From assembly GCF_021533215.1 (NCBI RefSeq), contig NZ_JAJNKA010000001.1, positions 310,001 through 374,000 on the forward strand: a stretch of 64,000 bases of DNA, written 5' to 3'. The stretch comes from Portibacter lacus. GTDB lineage: Bacteria > Bacteroidota > Bacteroidia > Chitinophagales > Saprospiraceae. Positions 57,304 through 64,000 of this stretch are shown one piece after another. The notes under the pieces are model-generated. The model searched no databases, was not told where the DNA came from, and worked only from the letters and a program-made list of their open reading frames with translations. Both the position numbers and the translations under genes were made by a program. Each line of letters starts with the position of its first letter. Position 1 is the stretch's first letter.

Positions 57304-57705
57304 ATGGCATATTCAGATAAAGTATTAGAACACTTCAAGCATCCTAAAAATGTAGGAACACTTGATAAATCTAAAAATAACGTAGGAACAGGACTCGTAG
57401 GCGCTCCAGAATGTGGTGACGTAATGAGACTTCAGATCGAAGTTGACGAGCAAAGCGGTAAGATCAAAGATGCTAAATTTAAAACATTTGGTTGTGGATC
57501 GGCAATTGCTTCTTCTTCGTTAGCAACAGAATGGTTAAAAGGCAAGTCAATAGACGAAGCTCTTAATATCGATAATATGGATATTGTAGAAGAGTTAGCT
57601 TTACCTCCTGTTAAAATTCACTGTTCAGTCTTAGCAGAAGATGCAATTAAAAGTGCAATCAAGGATTATAAGACTAAGAATAATTTAGTAGAAGCAGAAT
57701 CATAA
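57304..57705 (+). CDS. iscU: Fe-S cluster assembly scaffold
   Basis: This 133-residue protein has the three scaffold cysteines and partner residues: GAPECGD (Cys37, Asp39), FGCGSAIASS (Cys64) and KIHCSVL (His106, Cys107). The LPPVK motif (residues 100-104), the site bound by the HscA chaperone in other bacteria, is intact. It is the platform on which IscS builds [2Fe-2S] clusters. It lies 52 bases after iscS and 4 before iscA. Confidence 0.97.
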   Translation: MAYSDKVLEHFKHPKNVGTLDKSKNNVGTGLVGAPECGDVMRLQIEVDEQSGKIKDAKFKTFGCGSAIASSSLATEWLKGKSIDEALNIDNMDIVEELALPPVKIHCSVLAEDAIKSAIKDYKTKNNLVEAES

Positions 57706-57709
57706 TATT

Positions 57710-58036
57710 ATGGTCTTTGTAGCTGATAGTGCGAAAGAGCGGATAAATGAAATTGTCAAAGCTGGTAATATAGCTGATGACTTTTTCGTACGTGTATCTG
57801 TAACAAGTGGAGGTTGTTCAGGGTTGTCATATACCATGGATTTCGATAATGAAAGCAGACCTAATGATCAAGAGTTTTTTGATAATGGTGTGAAAGTGGT
57901 TACTGACTTGAAAAGTTTTCTTTACCTATGTAATACAACACTTGAATTTTCAGGTGGATTAGATGGTCAAGGATTTTCTTTTAATAATCCTAACGCTTCT
58001 AGAACTTGTGGTTGTGGAGAAAGCTTCTCCGTATAA
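57710..58036 (+). CDS. iscA: A-type Fe-S carrier protein
   Basis: This 108-residue HesB/IscA protein has the three invariant cysteines in SGGCSGLSYT (Cys36) and RTCGCGESF (Cys100, Cys102). It receives clusters from IscU and passes them to target proteins. It follows iscU directly, and its stop is only five bases from that of the convergent lipoprotein gene, leaving no room for a terminator. Confidence 0.95.
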   Translation: MVFVADSAKERINEIVKAGNIADDFFVRVSVTSGGCSGLSYTMDFDNESRPNDQEFFDNGVKVVTDLKSFLYLCNTTLEFSGGLDGQGFSFNNPNASRTCGCGESFSV

Positions 58037-58041
58037 GTATC

Positions 58042-58677
58042 TTACTTACGAAATAGTGGAATTCTCATAGATCCGCCAAACTGAACAAGGTAACCTTCGG
58101 TACTTGTATTTTGGGTTTTTGGTAGATAGGCACCTAAGCCAATATTGTATTTTATCCTGGTGCCTAATTCTACTCCACCTACTATTCCAGAGTAGATAGT
58201 ATTGTTATCATCTTTATCTATCTGATAAGTAAATTTAGGACCTATATAAAAGTCCGTTTTTTCATTTGCTCTAATAGAAAATATAAGCGGTACATGAATT
58301 CTATGGATAGTTTCAGGGTCTGAATTAACGACGATTACGCTTGATTGATATTCATATCCAGGCATGACTGCACCCGCAATATTTGATTCGTTATCTCCGA
58401 GAAATTGAAATTTCATACTTCCCATGATTGAACCTGAAGTGTAGAGACTGGTTAGGATATCTATTTTATTCGTGATTCCATATGCTAATTCTACTCTTCC
58501 TCCTGGTAAACCTTGAAAGCTTGTGGAGTTCACAGAAGGAATAAATACAGTTCCGTCTATCGCAGGTGAAGCAGTTAAGTTCCCCGCGCCTTCTGTTCTA
58601 GCAGAATGAAAAGGGGTCAATTGGGCACAACTTCCTAATAACATTGACATTAATAAAAATAAAATAAGTCTATTCAT
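58042..58677 (-). CDS. Small outer-membrane-type lipoprotein
   Basis: I start at the ATG at 58677 (MNRLILFLLMSMLLGSC), which overlaps the upstream stop as TAATG. A TTG at 58686 is possible but less likely. The ~211-residue product is a lipoprotein (LGSC). It is beta-rich with alternating Gly/aromatic residues and ends GGSMRIPLFRK, like a small barrel or barrel-associated protein. I do not recognise the family. The one-base overlap makes it an operon partner of the next gene. Confidence 0.75.
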   Translation of the reverse strand: MNRLILFLLMSMLLGSCAQLTPFHSARTEGAGNLTASPAIDGTVFIPSVNSTSFQGLPGGRVELAYGITNKIDILTSLYTSGSIMGSMKFQFLGDNESNIAGAVMPGYEYQSSVIVVNSDPETIHRIHVPLIFSIRANEKTDFYIGPKFTYQIDKDDNNTIYSGIVGGVELGTRIKYNIGLGAYLPKTQNTSTEGYLVQFGGSMRIPLFRK

Positions 58678-59303
58678 TACCTCCAAAATCTATATCCTAG
58701 TGTAAGACCGAGTCTGAAATCTAGGGGCCAAGTGAATGAGTTTCTTTCTACCGCAATGAAATTTTCTAGCGCTGGTTCGTAATCTTTATCATTGATTCTT
58801 TTGTCATTATAGAGCGCGTATCCGAATCCGCCATAATATTCAATCAAAAGATTATTATTGAATACAATTTTCTGTCCCGCATTTAATCCAATAAAAAAAG
58901 CAGTGTTGAATACACGAACAGTTTCAGGAGCCGCTGGGCCAGGAACGTAGTCCTTGTCTACTTCTGTCGGAATGTTATCGAGTCCTGCCACTTTTAGTTT
59001 TAAGTATGGCCCGAAATACAATCCAGAGGTAGGATCTTCACCGCCGATATAATACTTGTAAGAGATCATCGTCCTGAAAGAACTATTTTCAATTTCTGAG
59101 CCCGAAAGCGATAGTATCCAAGGAGTTTCTCTGTAACTGGCTTCTAATTCTATACCTGACTTATCATTAAGAAGTAATTCTACTTGCCCATTATAGTTAT
59201 TCGCTACCAAACCTAATGCATTGGTTTTGATTTCAAATTGGCCATATGCGGTAAGATTAAATAGGGTAATAAATGCTATAAAAATAAGTAATCGATTAAT
59301 CAT
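58677..59303 (-). CDS. Small outer-membrane beta-barrel-like protein (DUF3575-like)
   Basis: This 208-residue protein has a signal peptide (MINRLLIFIAFITLFNLTAYG). A strand-turn pattern (IKTNALGLVANNYNGQVELL, SYKYYIGG, SGLYFGPYLKLK) ends RLGLTLGYRFWR, typical of an eight-to-ten-strand outer-membrane barrel. The start KTNALGLV resembles DUF3575 proteins. Its function is unknown. It lies in an operon with the lipoprotein and diverges from the asparaginase gene. Confidence 0.75.
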   Translation of the reverse strand: MINRLLIFIAFITLFNLTAYGQFEIKTNALGLVANNYNGQVELLLNDKSGIELEASYRETPWILSLSGSEIENSSFRTMISYKYYIGGEDPTSGLYFGPYLKLKVAGLDNIPTEVDKDYVPGPAAPETVRVFNTAFFIGLNAGQKIVFNNNLLIEYYGGFGYALYNDKRINDKDYEPALENFIAVERNSFTWPLDFRLGLTLGYRFWR

Positions 59304-59320
59304 AGGAAATAAGTTTTTGC

Positions 59321-59375
59321 ATCTTCAATATACAAAATAGTACGAAGTTAAATATAGAAGTAATATATTGAAGAT
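59321..59375. promoter_or_regulatory. Divergent promoter region with a 12-base inverted repeat
   Basis: ATCTTCAATATA at 59321-59332 and its exact reverse complement at 59364-59375 flank a 31-base AT-rich spacer. It lies in the 117-base gap between divergent genes. This could be a two-site operator controlling both directions. Confidence 0.4.
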
Positions 59376-59420
59376 ATTTTTTATCATACTTTAACATCAT
59401 AACAAAAGTTCTGCCCAATT

Positions 59421-60407
59421 ATGAAAAAACTTAGTAGAAGAAACTTTTTAAATACATCGATTGCATTAGGAGGAGGAGTCGTACTGGCTTCATGTGCAGC
59501 AAAACCAGAAGAAGAAAAGAAAAATTTAACCGTAGAGAATGGTGAAATACCTATTGTGATATCAACTTGGGCAAATAAAGGAGCTAACAAAGCAGCATGG
59601 GACTTATTAGAAGGTGGTAAGTCATCATTAGATGCCGTCGAAGCTGGTGCTAGAATACCAGAAGGAGATCCTAAAGATATGTCTGTAGGATATGGAGGTC
59701 GTCCTGATAGAGAAGGCAATGTAACATTAGATGCTTGCATCATGGATAAAGATGGAAATTGTGGTTCGGTTACTTACTTACAGCATATTAAGCACCCGAT
59801 ATCTGTGGCCCGAAAAGTGATGGAAGAAACACCACATGTTATGCTATCAGGTGATGGGGCACTTAAATTTGCGTTGGATCAAGGGTTTAAGAAAGAAGAT
59901 CTGATGACCGACGCCTCAAGAAAACAATATAAAAAGTGGCTAGAAACCTCGGAATATAAACCTAAAGTGAATATAGAACTTCATGATACGATTGGAATTA
60001 TAGCTATAGATCAGAAAGGTGAGTTAAGTGGTGCTTGTACAACGAGTGGTTTAGGTTACAAGATGGCCGGTAGAGTAGGGGATAGTCCGATCATCGGCGC
60101 TGGACTCTTTGTGGATAACGAAGTAGGATCTGCGGTTGCAACAGGGATGGGAGAGTTGGTAATGAGAAGTGTAGGCTCATTTTTGGTTGTGGAATTAATG
60201 AGGCAGGGGCGAACGCCGATGGAAGCATGCAAAGAAGCTATCATGAGAATTGTAGATAGACAAGATACTACTGAAGTTCAAGTGGGATATATCGCTCTTA
60301 GTAAAGATGGCACTTACGGTGCTTATAGCATCAAGCCAGGCTTCGTTTATGCGGTTACAACTAAGGATGGAACAGAAGTCGTAAAGGCTGAAAGTTATGA
60401 AAGTTGA
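59421..60407 (+). CDS. Glycosylasparaginase-family Ntn hydrolase, lipoprotein
   Basis: This 328-residue protein is an N4-(beta-GlcNAc)-L-asparaginase-type Ntn hydrolase. Autocleavage should occur before Thr190 in ELHDTIGIIAID, creating the catalytic N-terminal Thr. The segments RVGDSPIIGAGLFVDNEVG and GMGELVMR also fit. The N-terminus combines a twin-arginine motif (SRRNFL, residues 5-10) with a lipobox at Cys25 (VLASC), so it is probably exported folded and lipid-anchored. It could remove GlcNAc-linked Asn from glycopeptides. Confidence 0.9.
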   Translation: MKKLSRRNFLNTSIALGGGVVLASCAAKPEEEKKNLTVENGEIPIVISTWANKGANKAAWDLLEGGKSSLDAVEAGARIPEGDPKDMSVGYGGRPDREGNVTLDACIMDKDGNCGSVTYLQHIKHPISVARKVMEETPHVMLSGDGALKFALDQGFKKEDLMTDASRKQYKKWLETSEYKPKVNIELHDTIGIIAIDQKGELSGACTTSGLGYKMAGRVGDSPIIGAGLFVDNEVGSAVATGMGELVMRSVGSFLVVELMRQGRTPMEACKEAIMRIVDRQDTTEVQVGYIALSKDGTYGAYSIKPGFVYAVTTKDGTEVVKAESYES

Positions 60408-60447
60408 TCTTGATATTGTCATTTATACGATCTAAGTAGTATTTTAA

Positions 60448-60823
60448 TTAGGAGATCACATAACTCGTTATCGATCTAATCTTCGATCCCTTCGCATTGT
60501 TGAATTCATAGATATCAGCAAACGAATATTTCTTGCCATTTTCAGTGGTGATCAAGCCATTGGCTGCTCCAGTTTTTCCATGGGTAATTATTTTATCGAT
60601 GAGTAATTCTTTCGTTTTTTCGCGATTTCATACGCTCTAATTCAGAAGCAAAGTTTTCAATTCCCTCTATTCTTTTATCGCCAATAATGATCCAAGTGAT
60701 ATCAGAAGTTACATGTTCTAATAGGAATTTTATATCAGCTTTGGCAAATGCAATATTGAAGGCTTCCAAGAAAGCTTGCTTGGGTGAATTTCCGCAATTG
60801 GTATTTGAAATAATGATCGTCAT
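60448..60823 (-). pseudogene. Frameshifted NTF2/SnoaL-like protein gene
   Basis: The first frame (60593-60823) reads a SnoaL-like start (FLEAFNIAFAKADIKFLLEH then ITWIIIGDKRIEGIENFA) and ends prematurely at 60593. The rest of the domain continues in the +1 frame (KELLIDKIITHGKTGAANG to SITSYVIS) down to a stop at 60448. The join falls in a run of six As on the minus strand (60615-60620). Removing one A restores a continuous ~124-residue NTF2-like protein. It is therefore a recent pseudogene, a sequencing error or a slippage site. Confidence 0.75.
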
Positions 60824-61079
60824 TAGTTGATTTCTTATAGCATTAAACTCGTAGTTTATAGAATATTTAGTAAGTGACTAATTTATTTTATAAAAAATAT
60901 CAAAATAATTTGATTCTTAATTATTGTGCTTAACATATTGTTAATCAGGTATATATATAATTGTATATATAATTGTAAGTATTTACAACCGACAACAAAC
61001 GATATTATTCGACTACAAACCGAATAAACTTTCTACCTGTCCTCATATTTGCATCATCGAATTTATTTATTCATTCATC
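60824..61079. promoter_or_regulatory. ssb upstream region with AT-rich and 15-17-base repeats
   Basis: This gap contains no gene. TATATATAATTG is repeated twice in tandem (60952-60975). Two imperfect copies of CGACAACAAACGATA lie at 60990 and 61010, 20 bases apart, about two helix turns. CATATTTG at 61044-61051 is a -7 candidate. Together these look like the promoter and regulator sites of the first ssb. Confidence 0.45.
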
Positions 61080-61093
61080 GTGCAACATTGCAC
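61080..61093. promoter_or_regulatory. Palindrome in the leader of ssb copy 1
   Basis: GTGCAA and TTGCAC are separated by CA, a perfect 14-base inverted repeat 17 bases before the start codon. The same palindrome, inside a 28-base identical block, precedes the second ssb. Confidence 0.6.
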
Positions 61094-61109
61094 ACAAAAT
61101 TTATTAATC

Positions 61110-61463
61110 ATGTATAATATATCTAATTCAGTATCACTAACAGGTCACCTAGGCAAAGACGTTGAAATCATTACACTTGATAGCGGCGCGAAAATCGCCA
61201 GAACTTCTATTGCAACGAACAATTCATATACGAACAGGCAAGGAGAAAAAATTCAGGAAGTAGAGTGGCATAACATTATTGCTTGGAACAGAACAGCAGA
61301 ACTTATGGAGCGCCTTCTTAAGAAAGGAACAAGGGTGATGATCGAAGGAATGCTAAAAAATGAAACCTATAAAAACAAGGAAGGTGTCATAAGATACAAT
61401 ACAAAAGTTCAGATCAATAATTTTCAGAAATTGACTGCTAAAGAGGACGCATTACCATTTTAA
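61110..61463 (+). CDS. ssb: Single-stranded DNA-binding protein (copy 1)
   Basis: I start at the ATG at 61110 (MYNISNSVSLTGHLGKDVE). A GTG at 61080 would instead translate the palindromic leader. The ~117-residue protein is an SSB OB fold (RTSIATNNSY then EVEWHNIIAWN and RLLKKGTRVMIEGML). It lacks the long linker of typical SSBs but keeps a DALPF tip. It coats single-stranded DNA and recruits partners through the tip. It is followed by a close paralogue 65 bases downstream. Confidence 0.92.
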   Translation: MYNISNSVSLTGHLGKDVEIITLDSGAKIARTSIATNNSYTNRQGEKIQEVEWHNIIAWNRTAELMERLLKKGTRVMIEGMLKNETYKNKEGVIRYNTKVQINNFQKLTAKEDALPF

Positions 61464-61498
61464 CCCCATTATACTTTATCAAACTTTAATTAATCATC

Positions 61499-61512
61499 GT
61501 GCAACATTGCAC
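61499..61512. promoter_or_regulatory. Palindrome in the leader of ssb copy 2
   Basis: This is an identical 14-base palindrome, 16 bases before the second ssb start, in a 28-base block that matches the first leader exactly. The preceding 35-base gap has no clear -7 box. Confidence 0.6.
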
Positions 61513-61528
61513 ACAAAATTTATCCATT

Positions 61529-61897
61529 ATGTACAATTTAAATAATTCAGTAAGATTAACAGGTCACTTAGGAAAAGACATTGAATTCATCACACTTGAA
61601 AGTGGTGCTAAAATCGCTAAAACAACTATCGCTACGAACAGCTTTTATACCAATAAGCAAGGCGAAAAAATTCAAGAAGTAGAATGGCATAATATCGTTG
61701 CATGGAATAAGACGGCAGAGTTGATGCAGCGATTTCTAAAGAAAGGAAGTAAAGTGACGGTAGAAGGAATGCTTAAAAACGAATCTTACAAAAACAAGGA
61801 TGGTGAAATGAAGTACTTTACCAATGTGAAAATTAACAATTTTAATAATCTAACACCTAAGGAAGAAGAGGTAAAAGCGGAAGCCATGCCATTTTAA
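61529..61897 (+). CDS. ssb: Single-stranded DNA-binding protein (copy 2)
   Basis: This ~122-residue SSB (MYNLNNSVRLTGHLGKDIE) has the same layout as copy 1, with KTTIATNSFYTNKQG, EVEWHNIVAWN and an EAMPF tip after a short acidic tail. The two proteins share most residues. The tandem arrangement is a duplication. One copy may be specialised, for example for transformation or stress, or the pair may make mixed tetramers. The sequence does not decide which is the housekeeping SSB. Confidence 0.92.
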   Translation: MYNLNNSVRLTGHLGKDIEFITLESGAKIAKTTIATNSFYTNKQGEKIQEVEWHNIVAWNKTAELMQRFLKKGSKVTVEGMLKNESYKNKDGEMKYFTNVKINNFNNLTPKEEEVKAEAMPF

Positions 61898-61967
61898 TAA
61901 ACCCTATTTTTAAATCAAAAATAATAATACGTAGATTCCGCCTATGGCGCATATACCTGAATTAAAT

Positions 61968-62009
61968 TAAAAACCTGATTTCCACTCGTACAGGAAATCA
62001 GGTTTTTTT
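61968..62009. terminator. Bidirectional terminator between ssb and pdxH
   Basis: AACCTGATTTCC and GGAAATCAGGTT form a 12-bp stem around a nine-base loop, flanked by A and T runs. It serves both convergent units. Confidence 0.9.
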
Positions 62010-62011
62010 AT

Positions 62012-62656
62012 TTATGGTTCTAATCGATTAATAATCCATTTCTCATCGGAAAATTCATAGGTAATACGGTCATGCAATCTACTTTCTCTTCCCTGCCAAA
62101 ATTCAAAATAATCCGGCTTGAGCACATAGCCTCCCCAGTCTTCTGGAAGTGGTGCTTTCCCTTCAGCTTCATATTTCTTGTAATTAGCTTCATAGCGTTT
62201 TTCAAGTAAAGCTCGATCGCTTATTGTCTTGCTCTGATGAGAAGTCAATGAACCTATCTGTGATCCATAAGGACGCGAATGAAAGTATTCTTCCGATTGG
62301 GCTCTTGAAACTTTGCTGATGACTCCCTCTATTCTAACTTGTCGTTCTAATTCTAGCCACAAGAAATTTATTGCAGCAAAAGGTCTTTCTTGCATTTCTT
62401 GAGCCTTCCGACTGCTGTAATTAGTATAGAATACAAACCCTCCTTCCATCACTTCTTTTAGCAACACAATTCGTGAAGAAGGTCTGCCATCTTTATTTAC
62501 AGTTGCCAAGTTCATTGCATTTGCCTCCAGTACATCTGAATTGATGGCTTCATGCAACCATTCTTGGAAAAGAACAATAGGATCCTGTGGTACTTGATCT
62601 TCAAGTAAAAATCCCTTCTTGTAATTTTCCCGCATTTTGGAAATATCCTTCGACAT
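62012..62656 (-). CDS. pdxH: Pyridoxamine 5'-phosphate oxidase
   Basis: This 214-residue FMN enzyme has PdxH features: SRIVLLKEV, FYTNYSSRKAQEM, IEGVISKVSRAQSEEYFHSR and the C-terminal WQGRESRLHDR signature. It oxidises pyridoxamine or pyridoxine phosphate to PLP, the cofactor needed by IscS and the alanine racemase in this window. It begins five bases after the RND pump stop on the same strand, so they are likely co-transcribed. Confidence 0.95.
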   Translation of the reverse strand: MSKDISKMRENYKKGFLLEDQVPQDPIVLFQEWLHEAINSDVLEANAMNLATVNKDGRPSSRIVLLKEVMEGGFVFYTNYSSRKAQEMQERPFAAINFLWLELERQVRIEGVISKVSRAQSEEYFHSRPYGSQIGSLTSHQSKTISDRALLEKRYEANYKKYEAEGKAPLPEDWGGYVLKPDYFEFWQGRESRLHDRITYEFSDEKWIINRLEP

Positions 62657-62661
62657 TGTTT

Positions 62662-64000
62662 TTATACAGTTTTAGGTTTTTTCTTAGCAAAAAGTCTATT
62701 CGTACTTCTCTTCATTAGAAATGCTAACCAGTACATTACTGGAACAACAACTAATGTAAGGAAGGTAGAAAATACTAATCCATAGATTACTGTCCATGCC
62801 ATGGTTCCCCAGAATGCTGCGCTATCGCCTCCTACATAATATTGAGGATCAAATTCGGTAATCAAGGTAAAGAAATTGATATTCAGACCGATTGCAAGAG
62901 GTATTAATCCCAGTACAGTCGTAATTGCAGTCAGTAAAACAGGTCGCAACCTCGTAGCACCAGACTTAACAATTGCTTCTTTGATATCTTCTATAGCCAT
63001 ATTAGACATTTTATCGATTCCTAAGGATTCTCTTTTTCGTTGAACCATCAAGTTCGTATAATCCACCAGAACGATGGCATTGTTTACAACAATTCCAGCT
63101 AGCGAAATCACCCCGACTCCAGTCATAATAATCAGAATGTCCATACCGGATCCGATATACCCGAATAGTACACCAATAAGACTAAAGACAACGGATAGTA
63201 TAATAATGAAAGGAGAAATGATGGAATTAAACTGCATCACTAAGATTAAGAAAATCATAAAGACTGCAATTCCCAGAGCACCAGATAGAAATGACATTTC
63301 TTCCGCTTGTTGCTCTTGCTGACCTGCGAATTCAAATTTATACCCTTCTGGCATTTCATAATCTTCCAGTACTAATCTAATACTCTCTACAACTTCATTT
63401 GCATTAAAACCTTGAAGAACATTAGACGTAATGGTAATCATACGCTCCTGATCTTTTCTATTGATAGCGCTATAAGTAGAAGTATAAGTTATATCTGCTA
63501 CAGCTGAAATCGGTACTTGAGCAATCTGCCCATTAGCTGGATTTCTAAATGTGATTTTTTGATTTAAAATATCACCTACACTATTTCTGAAAGATTCTTT
63601 CGCTCTAAGATTAATAGGATATTCATCTTCACCCTGTTTGTATTTAGAGATTTCCTTTCCGAATACCGCAGTTCTAATAACATCAGCAATACTGAATGTA
63701 GAAATTTCATATCTACGTGCAGCTTTTCTATCTACATTAATTTGCATTTCAGGTTTCCCGATTTTTACATCGGCACTTAATTCTTCTATTCCTGCTACAC
63801 TAGATTGATTGATGAACTTAATAAGAGATTCAGATTGAATCGCCAGCTGATCTATATCTTCTCCTGTAATTTCGATGTAAACTGGTTTCTCTTGTGGAGG
63901 CCCAGATTGTTCTTTATCTACAGAAACTTTAACACCCGGAATTCCTTGAACAGAAGTTCTGATCTGTTCCATAATGTCAAATGTTGATTTATCACCTCGT
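62662..64000 (-). CDS. RND efflux transporter permease, C-terminal part (runs off the right edge)
   Basis: The frame is open to the right edge, so the ATG at 63972 is internal and this is the last ~445 residues. It contains porter-domain strands (GVKVSVDKEQSG). The membrane helices follow, with VGVISLAGIVVNNAIVLVDY, then SGATRLRPVLLTAITTVLGL and a final helix before a basic tail. These are typical of hydrophobe/amphiphile AcrB-like pumps. It should export drugs or lipophilic compounds using the proton gradient. The other subunits lie outside the window. Confidence 0.92.
   Translation of the reverse strand, partial: RGDKSTFDIMEQIRTSVQGIPGVKVSVDKEQSGPPQEKPVYIEITGEDIDQLAIQSESLIKFINQSSVAGIEELSADVKIGKPEMQINVDRKAARRYEISTFSIADVIRTAVFGKEISKYKQGEDEYPINLRAKESFRNSVGDILNQKITFRNPANGQIAQVPISAVADITYTSTYSAINRKDQERMITITSNVLQGFNANEVVESIRLVLEDYEMPEGYKFEFAGQQEQQAEEMSFLSGALGIAVFMIFLILVMQFNSIISPFIIILSVVFSLIGVLFGYIGSGMDILIIMTGVGVISLAGIVVNNAIVLVDYTNLMVQRKRESLGIDKMSNMAIEDIKEAIVKSGATRLRPVLLTAITTVLGLIPLAIGLNINFFTLITEFDPQYYVGGDSAAFWGTMAWTVIYGLVFSTFLTLVVVPVMYWLAFLMKRSTNRLFAKKKPKTV

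Noticed and set aside
60824-61079. AT-rich repeats as a replication origin
   Set aside because: There is no clear DnaA-box cluster and no dnaA or dnaN gene nearby; a promoter region for ssb explains it better.
61080-61897. Tandem ssb as a sign of a plasmid or conjugative element
   Set aside because: No relaxase, integrase or conjugation genes are nearby and the flanking genes are ordinary chromosomal ones.

Overview
The window is AT-rich, densely coded chromosomal DNA of a Bacteroidetes bacterium. The best fit is a free-living Saprospiria-like (Haliscomenobacter/Lewinella/Saprospira-type) organism. The markers are a complete sprA (type IX secretion outer-membrane translocon) next to ruvA, a SusC/SusD pair, a MurF-alanine racemase fusion, the archaeal-type ProS beside an OmpP1-like porin, cargo proteins with T9SS C-terminal sorting domains, and -7 promoter boxes of the TAnnTTTG type. 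The lineage below phylum is inference. No tRNA, rRNA, CRISPR array, phage or insertion sequence was recognised.

Layout. 1-6.2 kb (minus): a lipoprotein cut by the window edge, a two-domain PpiC/SurA-like periplasmic chaperone, murF-alr and purD. 6.2-7.3 kb: a non-coding block made of seven tandem copies of a ~130-bp repeat. 7.3-15.3 kb (plus): ruvA and the 7.4-kb sprA, then a terminator and three related imperfect palindromes. 15.5-20.2 kb: a FAD/Fe-S D-lactate dehydrogenase-type oxidoreductase, divergent from a fructosamine-kinase-like gene and an overlapping glycosyltransferase. 20.3-26.7 kb (minus): a small membrane protein, an M16 peptidase, and trkH/trkA. 26.8-28.2 kb (plus): LMW protein tyrosine phosphatase, a DUF2007-like protein and a CAP-domain protein. 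28.3-31.2 kb (minus): an OmpP1/FadL-like porin and a Tyr/Asn-rich then Ser/Arg/Thr-rich secreted protein. 31.4-39.7 kb (plus): proS, then a susC-susD-metallophosphoesterase locus. 40.3-50.8 kb (plus): two giant tandem paralogues (about 1.7 kaa each) with signal peptide, Cys-rich HYR-like ectodomain, dockerin-like and cohesin-like modules and a T9SS sorting domain. 51-58 kb: a DUF3127 SSB-tail protein, a W-rich repeat protein, bcp, an M23 peptidase, meaB, a small lipoprotein and iscS-iscU-iscA. 58-64 kb: two small outer-membrane-type proteins, a lipoprotein glycosylasparaginase, a frameshifted NTF2/SnoaL-like pseudogene, two tandem ssb genes with identical palindromic leaders, pdxH and the 3' part of an RND efflux pump.

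How it fits together. Most genes are housekeeping or envelope genes. SprA is the outer-membrane pore through which proteins with the sorting domain seen on the two giants would be exported. The giants are the strongest candidates for an incompletely described system, because each carries both a dockerin-like and a cohesin-like module and could assemble with itself or its neighbour at the surface. The SusCD-phosphoesterase locus looks like an uptake system for a phosphorylated or phosphodiester substrate. The ~130-bp repeat array, the palindromic ssb leaders and the palindrome overlapping the isc promoter are the clearest unexplained non-coding signals.
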